Source: Allomyces arbusculus
Taxonomy: Eukaryota; Blastocladiomycota; Blastocladiomycetes; Blastocladiales; Blastocladiaceae
Direction of reading: 5' to 3'
Length of the DNA: 31,358 nucleotides
NCBI GenBank assembly: GCA_027604705.1
Contig: JADHYV010000129.1
Span: 1-31,358 of the forward strand
Of this stretch, positions 10,115-22,300 are shown in pieces. Within the stretch, counting starts at the first letter, position 1; each line of letters opens with the position of its first letter. The notes below the pieces were generated by a model, which was given only the letters and a program-made list of their open reading frames with translations, was not told where the DNA came from and made no database searches. The translations under genes were made by a program, and so were the position numbers.

Positions 10115-13100
10115 TCACTTGATCAGGTTGGAGCGCTTCGCCAACTGGTAGAAGAGCGAGTCAGGTCGACTCAATAGGGCACTCGGTGTGTCGAACTCGA
10201 CGACGCGGCCTTGGTCCAAAACCAGGACACTAATTGAAATAGAGAAAGTGAGCTCAAGCACTTGGCGCGGCGAAGGATGTGAAGAGTCAGCGCACCGGTC
10301 GTAATCCAGAATGGTCCCAATGCGATGCGCAATGGTGAAAACGGTGCAATCGCGGAACGTGGTTCGGATGGAGCGCTGAACGAGCTCGTCGGTCGCATGG
10401 TCGACGCTGGCCGTGGCCTCATCAAGCACCTGAATGACAAGAAGAGAGAGCATGTCAGTGACAGGGAACAACGCAACGCATGGTACGCGGTCGCAACGCA
10501 CCAAAACTTTCGACCGCCGGATGATCGCACGCGCCAGGCACAGGAGTTGACTCTGGCCCGCGGACAAGACGCCCTTGATCGGTTCCTCGAGCTTGTTGGG
10601 CAGGTCCTGCACAACCTCCTTGAGCTGCGCCGCGTCCAAGGCCGCCCAAATCTCGGCATCCGAGGCGGTGCTGAGCGGGTCCACATTTTCTCGCACCGAC
10701 CCGTCGAAAATGAACGCGTCCTGTGGCAAAATGGTGATGCGCGTGCGCACGTCTTGAAGGCCAAGCGACGCCAAGTTGCGCCCGTCAATCACGATCCGGC
10801 CCGCATTCGCCTCCATGATGCGGAACAGCGACTGCGACAGCGAACTCTTGCCACTGCCCGTGCGCCCAACAATGGCCACCTTCTCGCCCGGGAACGTTGA
10901 CAGCGTCACGTCGCGGAGCACGAGCGGCAGGCCCGGGCGGTACGCGACCGAGAAACCTTGGAACTCGACGACACCGCGCTGCGGCCAATCGTGCTCGAGC
11001 TGCACCTCGGGACGCGTCTCCTCGTCGGCCTCGGGCTCCAGATCGGCATAGCCCTGGATGCGCTCCACAGCAATGGCGGCAATCTCGACATTGCAAAATT
11101 CGCGGATGAGCTCCTCGAACACCCACGTCGCGTCCTGCGCGGAAATGAGACTGACACCAATCAAGACGGCCCGCTCCGGCGTCATGTTTCCGATCGAGAG
11201 CGCAGCAAACAGTGCCGTCAGAAACAAGATCATGGCCGCCAGCGAGCGTAGTTGAATCGTCAACCAGCGCTGCATTGTGATCATCGGGTGCTTGGCGCGT
11301 GCGTTCGTGTCGATGAGCGACTCGGACATGCCCAAGAAGCGCACCGAGTGCCGACTGGCGCGGATCGTGGCGAGGCCGTCGACCGTTTCCGAAAACAGCT
11401 GGAAAACGGGTGACTTGGAGACCGACTCGAGGCGGCGCAGCTCGCGCGACACGGCGCCAAACTGTCGCTGAACGTGCATGAACAGCATGCCCATTGGGAT
11501 CAACAGAGCAATGAACCACGGCGTCGCAATGATGATCGACATGAGCATGAAGACGGCGTGAAGACTGAGCCAGAGCAGCGACGACAGACTGATGGGCAGG
11601 TCCTCCTCAATGGTCGACAGGTCCTTGGTGAAACTACACGACGAAACGAGTAACGGTTCGAGTCAATCAGTATTGGTATGTAAACACGGCTGGACAGTTG
11701 GGCAGCAGTACATACCGATTGAGCACGCGCCCGCTTGGCGTCACGTCAAAGAACGACAGTGGCAAACGCGTAATTTTTTCGAGCAGCACGTCCGAGATGC
11801 GCCTGGCGGCGCGCACTGTCACGTAGTCGTAGTAGAGCCACGAGCCGAGGCCAAAGGAAAAGTTGAGGATCTGAATCCCAACGAGACCCGTCAGGTACCA
11901 TCCATCAGTTTTGGCCGTGCCGTCGCTCGCGTCTGCCCAGAACCCGGTCCAGTACGTGAACAAGATGTCACACGTGTGCGCGATAACTTGAAGCGCCAGG
12001 AAAAGCAAGATGACCGGCGCGCCAATGTAGCGCAGATACTTGATGAACACGTCGAGGCTCACGGACCCGCGCACCATGTCCTCTTCCATGTCATCCCCGT
12101 TGCTCGGTTGTGACTCAATCGCAGCCTTGCCGTCGTCCAACTTGTCGTTCAAATCCGAGGCCGCCGAATCGGCATCCGAGGTAGACTCGACGCTCGAATC
12201 GCCCGAGTGCGTGGCCGCCGCCATCTTGGTGCGGACTGGGCTCTTGTGCCAACGTGCCGTCGCCGTCTCGGTCGTGTTGCGGTGGTGCACGACCTTGCGG
12301 CGATGGTGATCCATCATGGTCGCAAAATGGCCGCCGAGTTTCGAGGCCAACGGAGCTGGCGCGCCCTGCTCGACGATTTGGCCCTGATGGCACACGACGA
12401 CATGGTCGACGCCGTCCATGACATGGTGGATGCCGTGCGTGACGAGCACGCGCGTTTTGTCCTTGAGCAGGCCAGCCTCGGACGACAGGATGTGCGAAAA
12501 CAAGTGCCGGTCGACGTGCGCGTCCACAGCGGACAGCGGGTCGTCAAACAGGTAAATGTCGGCGTCCATGTAGACGGCGCGCGCGAGGGACACGCGAGCA
12601 CGTTGCCCACCCGACAGGTTGATACCCTTGTCGCCGATGAGGGTTTGGTCGCCCTGCGCAAGCATGGCGAGGTCCGACTCGAGGGCGCACGCGTCAATCA
12701 CGCGCTGGTACCGCGCTTCGTCCATGGGCAGACCAAAGAGCACGTTTTCGCGCACGGTTGTGTTGATAATCCAAGCCTTTTGCGACACGTACGCGACGCG
12801 GCCGCGGGTGCGAACGGTCCCAGCGCACTTGGGGATCTCGCCGAGCATGGCAGCGAGAAGCGACGATTTCGAGCTGCCCACCTCGCCAACAATCGCCGTC
12901 AGCGAACCGGCGCGAATATGCAAGTTGATGTCGGATAGGGTCATGGTGCGCGTGGATGCAGCCGCGGAGTCGAGCAACCGCGTCGTTTCAGATGGCTCGC
13001 CACAGACCGCATGTGCAGTATCGCTCGACTGGTCAGAATCCCATGAAAACGAGCCGTTGACAATCTCGACGGCGTTGTCTGGGTCTTGCGTGTCGTGCTG

Positions 13101-14894
13101 GACGTATGGGATCTGGTCCGGCGTGTCGAGGAAGTCGCGGATACGCCGGAACGCGGCAACGCCGTGAAGCATGGCGTTGACGGCCCACGTCGTAAAATGA
13201 ATTGGGTCCTTGATCAAGCTCACGGCCGAGAGCGTCATGAAAACGCGGTCGGTCGAAAGCGGCATGTGCCAGACGAGCGTCATCACACCAAACATGACGG
13301 CGGTCGCCAAAGTCGGCAGCACCGTGAAGATCGACCCTTGAATCGACTTCAAGTTCATACTCCACCGCTGATTGAGCATCTCGGCCGAGCGCACGGTACG
13401 GATCTTGTCGCGGAAGTGGCCTGCCCAACCGTATAGCTTCAAGGTGCGCATGCCGTGAATCACCTGCGACGTGGCGGCGATACGCTCGTCCATGAGTTTG
13501 AGCTTGGTCTCCATTTGGCCAAGCTGCATTCGGCCAATCACAAAGTTGACGACGACAGCGAGACCCATAATGCCCATGCCCGCAATGGCCACCGGCCCGA
13601 CAGTCGTGTAGATGATCGCAAAACCGTAGATGATTTCGAACACGGCGATTGGCGACCAAATGAGGGGGTTGACCGCGTTGGCCATGGCTTCGGCGTCGAC
13701 CTGCATATGATTGAGAACATTGGCCGCCTGGGCCGCCTTGAGGGGCGAGCGAAGCACCTTGCGGTAGAGCGCGGCCATGATGAGCGAGCGCACGTGCATG
13801 ACCGACAAGAACACGGCGTAAAAGTAGGATTCGTTGAAGACAACTGAGATTGCCGTCACGCCGAGGTAGCCAAACGCCAGCACAATGCCGTCGGCCTGCG
13901 ATGCGAGCGGGTCGCTGAGAAGAGCAATGAGCGACTTGACAAGAAGCGGGAGCTGCAGTATGAGCAGCGACGCGATCATGGCGAACCCGAGGCAGCGCAG
14001 CCAGGCGGGCCCAAACATAATGAGCAGATGCCGAATTAGACCAGCATTGGGGTGGCGACGGCGCGCGTCGTCAAACCGGGCAAGCAGCTCGGCACTTTGG
14101 TCGCGCGGGTGCACATGCCACAGGTCATCCATGCCCAAAAATTTCGAGGAGCCGAGTCGGACCAGGTCCCGCGACCACGCGAACACGGCCAAGGACGGGA
14201 TCGACGCGGCAAACTCGGGCGAGTACTCCTGTCGCGGTGGTGGAGGTGAGACGTGTGCTCATCAATCCGCCCAGAAACAAGGGGCGATGATATCGCAGCA
14301 ACACACCTGGTAAATGGCGTAAAGAGCTTGAGTCGGAACAAATTCGAGCAAAAACAGGACCACGTCAACGGCCGCACTCGCAACAGCAGCCATCGTGAGC
14401 AGGTCCCAGTCGTTTGCGGCGCACAGCAAGGCACGCAAAGCCCAAAGTCGCAAGCCATCAAACACAACGGTTGTTAACAAGGCAACAAACACGACGAGAC
14501 TTGGTCGTGCAACGCGTTTCGAGGCAACCGTCGAGAAGATCGCGAGCGACGCCAGCAAGGCCGTGCGCGCAATCATTTCGCTTGTCGAGAACACATCACC
14601 GGAAGCGCCGCTGGGCACCGTGACGAGCCCGAAGGTAAAGACGGCAAGCGACGCAACTTGGACCGATGCGCCGAGCCAGGCCAGAGCCGACTTGGTGCGC
14701 AGAACAAGCGTATCGCGGCGAGAGTACGGCACGAGTACGCTGCCATAGGCCATCGACACCTCGGCACGACGACGAGCAGCCCAGGCCCGCTGGAGCGTCC
14801 ATACCGACCACACGGCGAGAATACTGGCGCAAACAGTTGCTGAAGGAGGCCACAATGGCCGGTCGGCGGGACCACCGTGGGCCATATCAGCCAT
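10115..14894 (-). CDS. ABCC/MRP-type ABC transporter, full length with TMD0
   Basis: Exons 14894-14307, 14228-11716, 11633-10502, 10429-10296 and 10229-10115 give 1493 residues, the usual MRP1/YCF1 length. Exon 1 (196 residues) holds about five membrane helices, i.e. TMD0. Then come the linker (MDDLWHVHPRDQS), TMD1, NBD1, TMD2 (LPLSFFDVTPSGRVLNRFTKD, split by an intron at RVLNR) and NBD2. NBD1 has LSGGQ and a Walker B reading YLFDD, i.e. Asp at the catalytic-Glu place, normal for ABCC. Its P-loop reads GEVGSSKSS (about 644-652), with Ser where the last Gly is expected. NBD2 has a normal GRTGSGKSS (about 1288), a signature reading LSAGQ, and Walker B VLVLDEA with catalytic Glu. The family pumps organic anions and glutathione conjugates at vacuolar or plasma membranes; the substrate here is unknown. 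Two introns, 10501-10430 and 10295-10230, are multiples of three and lack stops. Confidence 0.93.
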
Positions 14895-15553
14895 GCTTGG
14901 AGTATGTGTGTCGGGGCAAGCGGATCAGAAGCAGAGGCAGACGATCGTTGATGGTGCTGGTTTTGGCAGTGATCACTTGGTCGTTGCGTCAAGTTGCGAG
15001 TCGGTGCGATCGCGCTCCTGATCTTGTAGATGTATGCCGACGTCAACCTTGTCGTTGTGCGGACACTTAAGAGCGAGCGCAGGTGCGCGCGCACCGTCGA
15101 GGGCGTCTCGCGGACCGTCATGCCGTGCTCGCGGGCGGGTGCTGCGCGACTGTGATCTGTCCGGCCATGACTTCGACTGGGATGGATGAGTCGCTCGGGA
15201 TTCAAAGCGCAGAAGGAAACGCCTCTTCTTCAGTTTTCTTCTGTCCAGGCAGCTCGTCCATTGAATGGACGTTTCACGTTTCGACCGACAATGAGATGTT
15301 GAAAGCAACGTGAAGTCGCAAATACGCCGGCTGTGTGTCCGGCTAAACGACTGGCGCTCGTTCTCCCGCTCGCACGGTGTGATGTTCCGCGGATTCCGCG
15401 TACGATCGAGGTGGAAATATGTGGTCGACTCTTCAGATTGTGCGATGGACCGACAAACGAGTCTTACGAAGCCCGACACCCACAAGTCCATCCCCCCCCC
15501 CCCCCCCCCCGTGGCCTTTTTCCGCTCTGCGCAGCGGCCCAGCCGCTAGCAGC
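14895..15553. promoter_or_regulatory. upstream region of the ABC transporter and 3' spacer of the WD40 gene
   Basis: Both flanking genes read leftward, so this 659-base spacer carries the transporter's promoter and 5' UTR plus the WD40 gene's 3' UTR. A run of nineteen C lies 44 bases beyond the WD40 stop. No clear promoter element or further gene is visible. Confidence 0.45.
15492..15510 (+). repeat. poly-C homopolymer (19 C)
   Basis: Nineteen consecutive C on the plus strand, hence a poly-G run in the presumed 3' UTR of the leftward WD40 gene. The exact length is uncertain for any sequencing method. Confidence 0.9.
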
Positions 15554-18500
15554 CTAGTTGGTGAACGTCGGCCGTAGACGGTGCTGTGACACTTTCACGG
15601 GCTGCCCGATCCGCAACGCCGTCCCGAGCTCTTGCATGCCCGCCTGCTGCATGACCATGGGCTGCGAGTAAATGTGACCCACCTTGAGGTGCCCGCCCGG
15701 CATGGTGCCGTTACCCGCGTCCCACGGCTCATCCTCGGGCACACCCACCAGGACACTGAGCCCGCCAAGCGCGACCGGTGGACCGGGCGACCGGTCGCGC
15801 GACGGTGTGCGACGGCTGCGGGACCGTTGCTGCCGACGGCGGCGCCGACGCCGACCGCGGCCACGATACGCGCTCGCCATCTTGTCAATCAACGACATGT
15901 CGAACGCGTCCTCGTCGTAGTCTTCAATATCCGACTCGTCCGTGTCGGTCCCGTACCCGGTCACGACGAGCGGACCTTGCTCCTCGGTCGTGCCCACAAA
16001 GTGAGGGCCACCAGCACCGCCGGCGGGCCGATGGTGGAGGGCACGCGGGCGGCGCGCACCGCCAGCCGGTGGCGGATCGAGCGGTGCATTGGGCGGCGGA
16101 TGCACAAACGACGACATGCCCGAGTCGCCAAACTGTTCCTTGTAGTGCCGCCCGCGGTGCTGAAACTCGTTGGGCGGCAAGCCTAACACGCTGCCGCGGC
16201 CCACAACGGGGGCCGCATGGTTCGTCGCGTGGTCGCGGTTGCTGCTCCGCCAATGTGTTGTTGGGTCGTCGAGACTGTGCACTTGCCGCGGTGGGTGCTG
16301 CATGGGCGGCCGTTGCATGTGCAAGTGCTCGGGCGTGCTCGACACGAAATGAATGCGCATGGGCGTCGTCGGCGGGCGTGACGTCTTGGGCTCGAGATAT
16401 ATCTTGCGCAGCCGCGGCGTCGCCTCGCCCGTCGCAAACCGTTGCTGCGTGACGGCCTCGCTCGGAATGTAGTGTAGCAACTTGCCACGCGAAGGGCGGC
16501 GGCCAAACCCGTCGTCGTCGTCGTCTGGGTCATGCCCATCGCGCCCACCGCGATCGCGGTCGTCGTCGCTGTCGTCGAGGCCCGGGAATGAGAGCTTCTT
16601 CAACGTACGACCGGGCATTTCGTCTTCGAGCGATCGGAACGGCCGGAAGTCGGCGTACTTGAGCGGCCACACGGCTGCGCGGTCCTGGCGACTCATGGGC
16701 CGAAGCCCAGCCTGGACCAGGAAATCGTGCAGCGCGGGCGAGTTGGACTTGACGAGCGAGTAGAGGTCCTTGACGGGCGTCTCGGCGCGGCCATTGACGT
16801 GGTTGCGGGCCGCAAAGGCGTGCAGCATGTCGACGGGGGCAAAGTCGTTTTGCACCATGGTCTTGATGAGCGTGCCGGCCTTGACGTCGTGCGTCGTCAT
16901 GTTGATGCGCAGCTGGTTCGCGTCGACGACCTGGTTAGTTTCGAGCAGCGTGTCGAGCGACGTGGCGTTGAGCGAGCCGTGGGCCAGCAGCGAGCGAATT
17001 TCGTTCATGGTGAACCCTAGAAACACACGCGTATCAAGGACGTTACATCGTCAGTCAAAGAAGAACCACAGCTGAATGAGGGCGGGAAGGACCCGCGACG
17101 CACGCTCCGGCCCGTCCTCGCCGTCGCCGTCGGCAGACGCTCCCCGCTCCTGCGCCAGCAGCGTCTTGTACCGCTGAGCCGGGTCCATTTGCTCTTGGCG
17201 CTGCTGTTGCGCAAGTTGCTGGCGCTGCGCCTCGAGGTCGGCGAGCACGTCCGTTTCCTTGGCGGCCTTGAAGCTGAACAGCAGCACGCGGTTGTCACAG
17301 ATCGCGTAAAGGTAGCCCGTCTCGGTCACCATGATTTGCCGCGGGGCCGCGGGCGTGTTGATTTGGAACAGTAGATTGCCCTTGCGTACGCTCCAAAACC
17401 GGAGAGTGCAGTCGAGCGCACCCGTGATGATCAGGCTAGGCAAAGAAGGGGACACGGCGGTGTTAGGCAGCACAATGAACGTCGGGAGCGGGAAGACGGA
17501 GCAACGAATCAGATATGTGCTCGTTATCCCGGTTGAAAGACGCGCTCACGACGGGCGCCTCGTGCTTGAGCGTCCAGAGCACATCGGCGTGGTACCCGAG
17601 CTTGAAGTCGACGTTTCCAATGTGCAGCTCGTTGTTGTCCTCGGCATTGTCGAGGCCCTGGTCCCAAACGTCAATGCGGTTGCCGGGCTCGCAAGTGTCG
17701 GTCGAGGTCTACTGGGCGGCGAACACATGTCAATTCCGAAGCAATTGCCCGCCCAAGCCCCCCGAGGACAGACACGCGACGACGAACCTCGGTCACTTCG
17801 GTGTCTCCGCGCTGATACGACAAGACGTTCCACACTTTGCATGTCTTGTCGGTGCTGCATGTGGCCAGAAAGGCGCCGCTCGGCGACATGGCGAGGTGGA
17901 GAATCGAGCCTGCGTGATGGTCTTGATCGGAGGGGGGCTTGGGGGTCAAAAACGACAAGAGTGCATGGCCGGCACCCTTGAGCTCCTGAGCAAGCTCGCG
18001 CTCCTGCCTGGCCGGGGTGCATAGGAAAAATTAGCTAACGCTGTCGCGACACTGAAAACACATGCGCCAAGTCGCACAAACCAATCAGATTCGGGCAGGA
18101 TCGCATCAATGATCGTCGATTGCGCCACGTCCCAGACGTCGACAGTCCCGTCGGTGCGGCCCGTCAAGAGACGCTGCGGGTAGCGGTGATCGTGCAGGAC
18201 CAGTGTCCGGACGGGCGCGGAATGCTGAAATACCGAGGTAAAAACTTGCGTGCCGGCGCGCTCCCACAAAATGACTTTGCCGTCATCGCCACTGCTCGCG
18301 AGTCGATCGTCGGACAGGAACTGGAGCGCATAAATGATGCCCTGGTGCTGTTCCAGAATTCTTTGAACCGCCGCGGCAACGGTAAGCACCAAAAAATGGA
18401 GCGAACGACGCGACAGCAAGATCAGCACGCACTTGTCGGTTCGCTGGCGAAACAAGTTCCAAATGACTATGCGCGAGTCTTCACCGCCTGTCGCAAGCAA

Positions 18501-18940
18501 GGTCCCGGATGCGTTGAAGGCACACGATCGGATGGGTACTACCGCAGCGCTGATTCAGTGAGCGCGGCAAATCCGTCGGAATCCAGGTCCACGGCACCGG
18601 CATCACCTACATCGGTGCCCTCCTGCCTTGCCAAGCTATCGAGCACAAATGGCACGGTTCGGGGGTGAGCTGAGACGAATCAATCGAGTACGTCACGTCG
18701 GCCAGAGCGATCCGGTACCGTGAACGCGATGGTGTTGTCCTCGAGGTCGTAAATGTGCGCATGCTTGCCGGCGCACAGGGCGGCCTTGCCGATAGCCGGG
18801 TGGAGGTCGAAACAGGCAATAAACGAGTCAAGCACGAGGCACGAGTGCAGCATGGCCGTGACCAGGCGGCGGCCGGCGACGCGGTAGGTGCCGCCCTGCG
18901 TGCTGGCATCCTGGACCTTGACGGGCTGATTCTTCCCCAT
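15554..18940 (-). CDS. WD40-repeat protein with disordered Arg/Ser-rich C-terminus
   Basis: I do not recognise an orthologue. Exons: 18940-18719, 18635-18611, 18538-18433, 18360-18078, 18003-17788, 17708-17521, 17435-17104, 17016-15554; 944 residues. WD units include PIRSCAFNASGTLLATGGED (84-103), GIIYALQFLSDDRLASSG (125-142), LLTGRTDGTVDVWDV, SGAFLATCSTDKTCKVWNV and LIITGALDCTLRFWSV (348-363). They suggest a single propeller, a scaffold for protein contacts. A Gln-rich helix (about 390-425) leads to an all-alpha segment (about 460-560, MNEIRSLLAHGSLNATSLD), then a disordered tail with Asp-rich, Pro/His-rich and Arg/Ser stretches (about 841-870). Intron 6 (17520-17436) needs a GC donor; intron 3 (18432-18361) is 72 bp and open in frame. 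The exon 4 end is ambiguous by four bases. The 25-base exon 2 is the least certain. Upstream in-frame Met codons exist (19015, 19090). Confidence 0.82.
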
Positions 18941-19340
18941 TGCGCGTGGTGTTGCAGCAAGTGATCTGAAAGGTGCGGAAGGAATGGAAGCGGGACGCGA
19001 GTTGACCATGATCTGCATAACTGGCTGGCGGTTTGTGCTCCAGATCGGCTTCAGATCAGGACCCTTGGCTGTGTCGCCACCGCACGTCACCTGTGTGTGA
19101 CTTGAACAGGGGTGGACCGCGAAGCTTCGCCAGCGGTTGCCGCTCGAGCTGCTCGAAAGTAGCGACCGCGATCACGACGCTGACGATTTCGCGCCTCGAC
19201 CGACACAACCAGGCCTCAACAACTTACTGCAACCTCGAAGGTGGCACCCTGCCATCTGTTTTCTCAGTCGAAACCGCCTTTCTACGACAACCCCGCGCCA
19301 ACTCCGCTCTTCCAGCTCGCTGCCTGTGCGCGTCACGACC
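18941..19340. promoter_or_regulatory. bidirectional promoter between the WD40 and coiled-coil genes
   Basis: About 400 bases separate the two divergent start codons, so both core promoters and 5' UTRs must share it. The plus-strand side is pyrimidine-rich just before the ATG at 19341. No TATA box is obvious. Shared promoters can mean co-expression, but nothing here proves it. Confidence 0.5.
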
Positions 19341-22300
19341 ATGGACAAGGCCGACGCCGATTTGGTGCAGCAACTATTTGCCGAGGCCAACGACCTGCGC
19401 GCAAAGAACCATGCTTTGAACCGAGAAGTACTCCTCCGCTCGCCAAGAAGGCAAACGCCAGTGTGCACGGAGATCTGACCGTCGACCACCTGTCCATTCT
19501 GCGTGCGCGCCGCCCGTAGCTCGTCAGCAAGTCGCTGCAGATGGAGGCGCTCGAAGAGGAGCTGCAGCAAGTTCGGGCCAACCAGGATGCGCCGTCACAA
19601 AACAAGAACGGGGTTGGTTGTCTGATTCGATTTGCTCGTGTCCTGTCGAACAGGCATCCCACCGACGCAAACTGACCACCAACCATGCCGAATGTTGCGT
19701 AGAACGGGAAGAAGGGTGCCGCAGGGGGCGTGGTATCTGCCGTCTCTGAGAGCACACTGTCTTTCAGCGTCGAGCTCCTGCTCATTTCCAGCGCACGTGT
19801 TGCCATAGCCAACTGGGGTCGGGCCCACGTCCAAGGACCTCGAGGAGGCGCTCTACACCATCGACCGCAAGAACAATGAAATCCGACAGTTCAAGGACGA
19901 GATCAAGCAGCTGCAAGTGGATCTTGAGGCCCAAGAGCAGGCAAATGGTTCGATTTACTCATTCGATTCGCCTCTGCATTACTGGTCGCGGTTTCATGCT
20001 AACCGCTTTCCGCCCCTCCCGCACCGTACACAGACCAGCTCGAAAAAGACTTCAACGACTTGCAAAACGATTTTGACCGGTATAAGGCCTCGCGCGAGGC
20101 CGTACGGCTCGCCGAAAAGCCCGACCAGACCAAGGCGGCCAACCCGGACACGACGCTCGCCAAGCAGCTCGGCCAGCTGCGTGACTTGCTGGCTGAGGCC
20201 GAGGCCGCCAACGACCGGCAAAAGCGCCAAATCCAGGACATGACGTCTGAGGCCGCGCGTAAGTACGCTGAGCAGCAGACGCAGCTGCAGGGGCTCGAGT
20301 CGCTTCTCGACCAGGTCAAACACCAGTACGAAGAATTTATTCAGGTGACCAAACTCGAAAACGACTCGTACCGCCAGTTGCAGACGCAAGAGTACGAGCG
20401 GCTCAAGGTCGCGTTCGAGACGCACAAGAAGGAGCAGTACGACGAAAAGCGCGCCATGATGATGGAACACCAGGCCATGCTGTACACGTTGCAGACGCTC
20501 TTCGAGGAGTACAAGAAGACGAGCGAGTTTCTTGTCAGCGTCGAGATCAGTAAGCTGGAGGATGAGATCATCAACCAGTCAATTCGCTACGAGAACGAGA
20601 TCATGTCCGTTTTGTTCTGCGCGCCCGCACGCAAGTCGGTCCTGCACATGCTCGATCTAGAATTGACTGACGCGCGACTCTGGTACGACAATACCCTATC
20701 CGCCAATACAGGTACATTATCCAGGCCAAGGACAAGTTCTACGCCGACATGATGGTCTCCAAGGACGCCAAGATCATGAACCTGATCGAGGGGAGCGATT
20801 TGACGTCGCTGCTGCAAAAACACGAGCTCGACATTGAAAACGTACGCAAGGAGTACACGCTCGAGCTCGAGCGCATTCGCACGCAGCAAGAGTCGGAGCA
20901 GAAGCACGTCATCTCGCTACTGCAGCGGCAAAACGGCACGCTCGAGGCCAAGGCCGACAAGCTCGCGGCGCACATCAAGATGCTTGAGACTAAGATCAAG
21001 GACCTGATTGTGGCGCTCGAGGCCAAAAACAAGACGATTGCCGAGCGCGACGAGCTCATTGTGACCAAGGACCTGCAGCACACGACGCAGCTCGAGCAGG
21101 AGCGGCTGCGGTACGCGCAAGTACTACAAGAAAAGGAGTTTTTGCGACACAAGGTCATTCGGCTCAACATGGAGTCCAAGGGCACGGGCGAGAACACGAT
21201 TGAAAACATGCTCAAGCGCATCTCGCGCGAGACGACCGAGGTCGCTAAGCATTATGGCGACTTGTCCACGCAGTATGACGCGTTGCTCGACGAGAACGGC
21301 AAGCTCACGCGGCAGATCAAGGAGCGCGAAAAGTGGATCGAGTACCTCGAGCGCGAGGTCAAGAAGCGCACCGAAGAGTTCAAGTTCATGGTCACCACGT
21401 TTGAGAGTTTCTTGGCGCAGCGCTCCAAGCAGTCGCGCCGCGAGCGCAATAAGCGGCTCTCGCGGGCACGGTCTGACCTTGCGTCTTCGACGGGCAGCGA
21501 CGGCGTGGGACGAGCAACGACAGGGTTGGAGGATTTGGCCCCGAGCACTATGCCTGGTGGCGGTGGCAGTGGTCTGCACGCACCATTGGACTTGACTGTG
21601 CACCCAGCTGATTTCAAGACCGTGCGCATCCGCGTACCAGACGTCGTGGTGCGTTGATGCTGTTGTGCCCGTTTTGTTCTCGCGCTCGCGTGCACTCACG
21701 TCCAGGTGTCGCTGTGACAGAGCCATGTCCGTGTCAATGAGCTCGACGCCATGACCTCAGAAAAGCAGGAAATGGACCGCGCCATGACGTACTTGAAGCG
21801 ATTCAAGACTATGTCGCGCGCATTTGCCACCGGGCAGGTCAAGCTAGTCGGCGAGCGTGGGGGTGCAGAGGGGGCGACTGGGCAGGAGACCAACCGCGGC
21901 GTGGATGACGACATCAATGGCAAAGATGTGGTACGTTCCATTCGGGGCGCCATGCCAGTGATGCGCGGCGCACTTGTGCGGCTCGATTCGTTCACAATTG
22001 CTCACGCTTTTGTGCCTTAGAGCGGCTCGCTGAACGAGCACGCCACGCCCGTCGTTCCGATGTACGGTAGCCAAGGAAGCATCGTCGACGCGCTGTCACA
22101 TCCGATGCAGCGCGTGTATCAAGTCGCGGAGCGCGACCTGGCGCAGGGTGGGCTCGTGACAGCAGGGTCCATCAAGGTCTACGGCTACGAGGCGGGCAGC
22201 AGCGCCAAGACCGACCCGGGATCACCACAAGGTGCTGGGAATGGGGCTGTCGGTGCCATGATTGGTGCATTTCGTGGTGCGAAGGTGCATCTCGATTCGT

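Noticed and set aside
18607-18718. Using TCTCAG (near 18670) as the acceptor of the WD40 gene's first intron.
   Set aside because: It leads to an early stop or the wrong phase for the WD segment PIRSCAFN. The ATAG acceptor with a 25-base exon keeps frame and gives GGHRLPIRSC.
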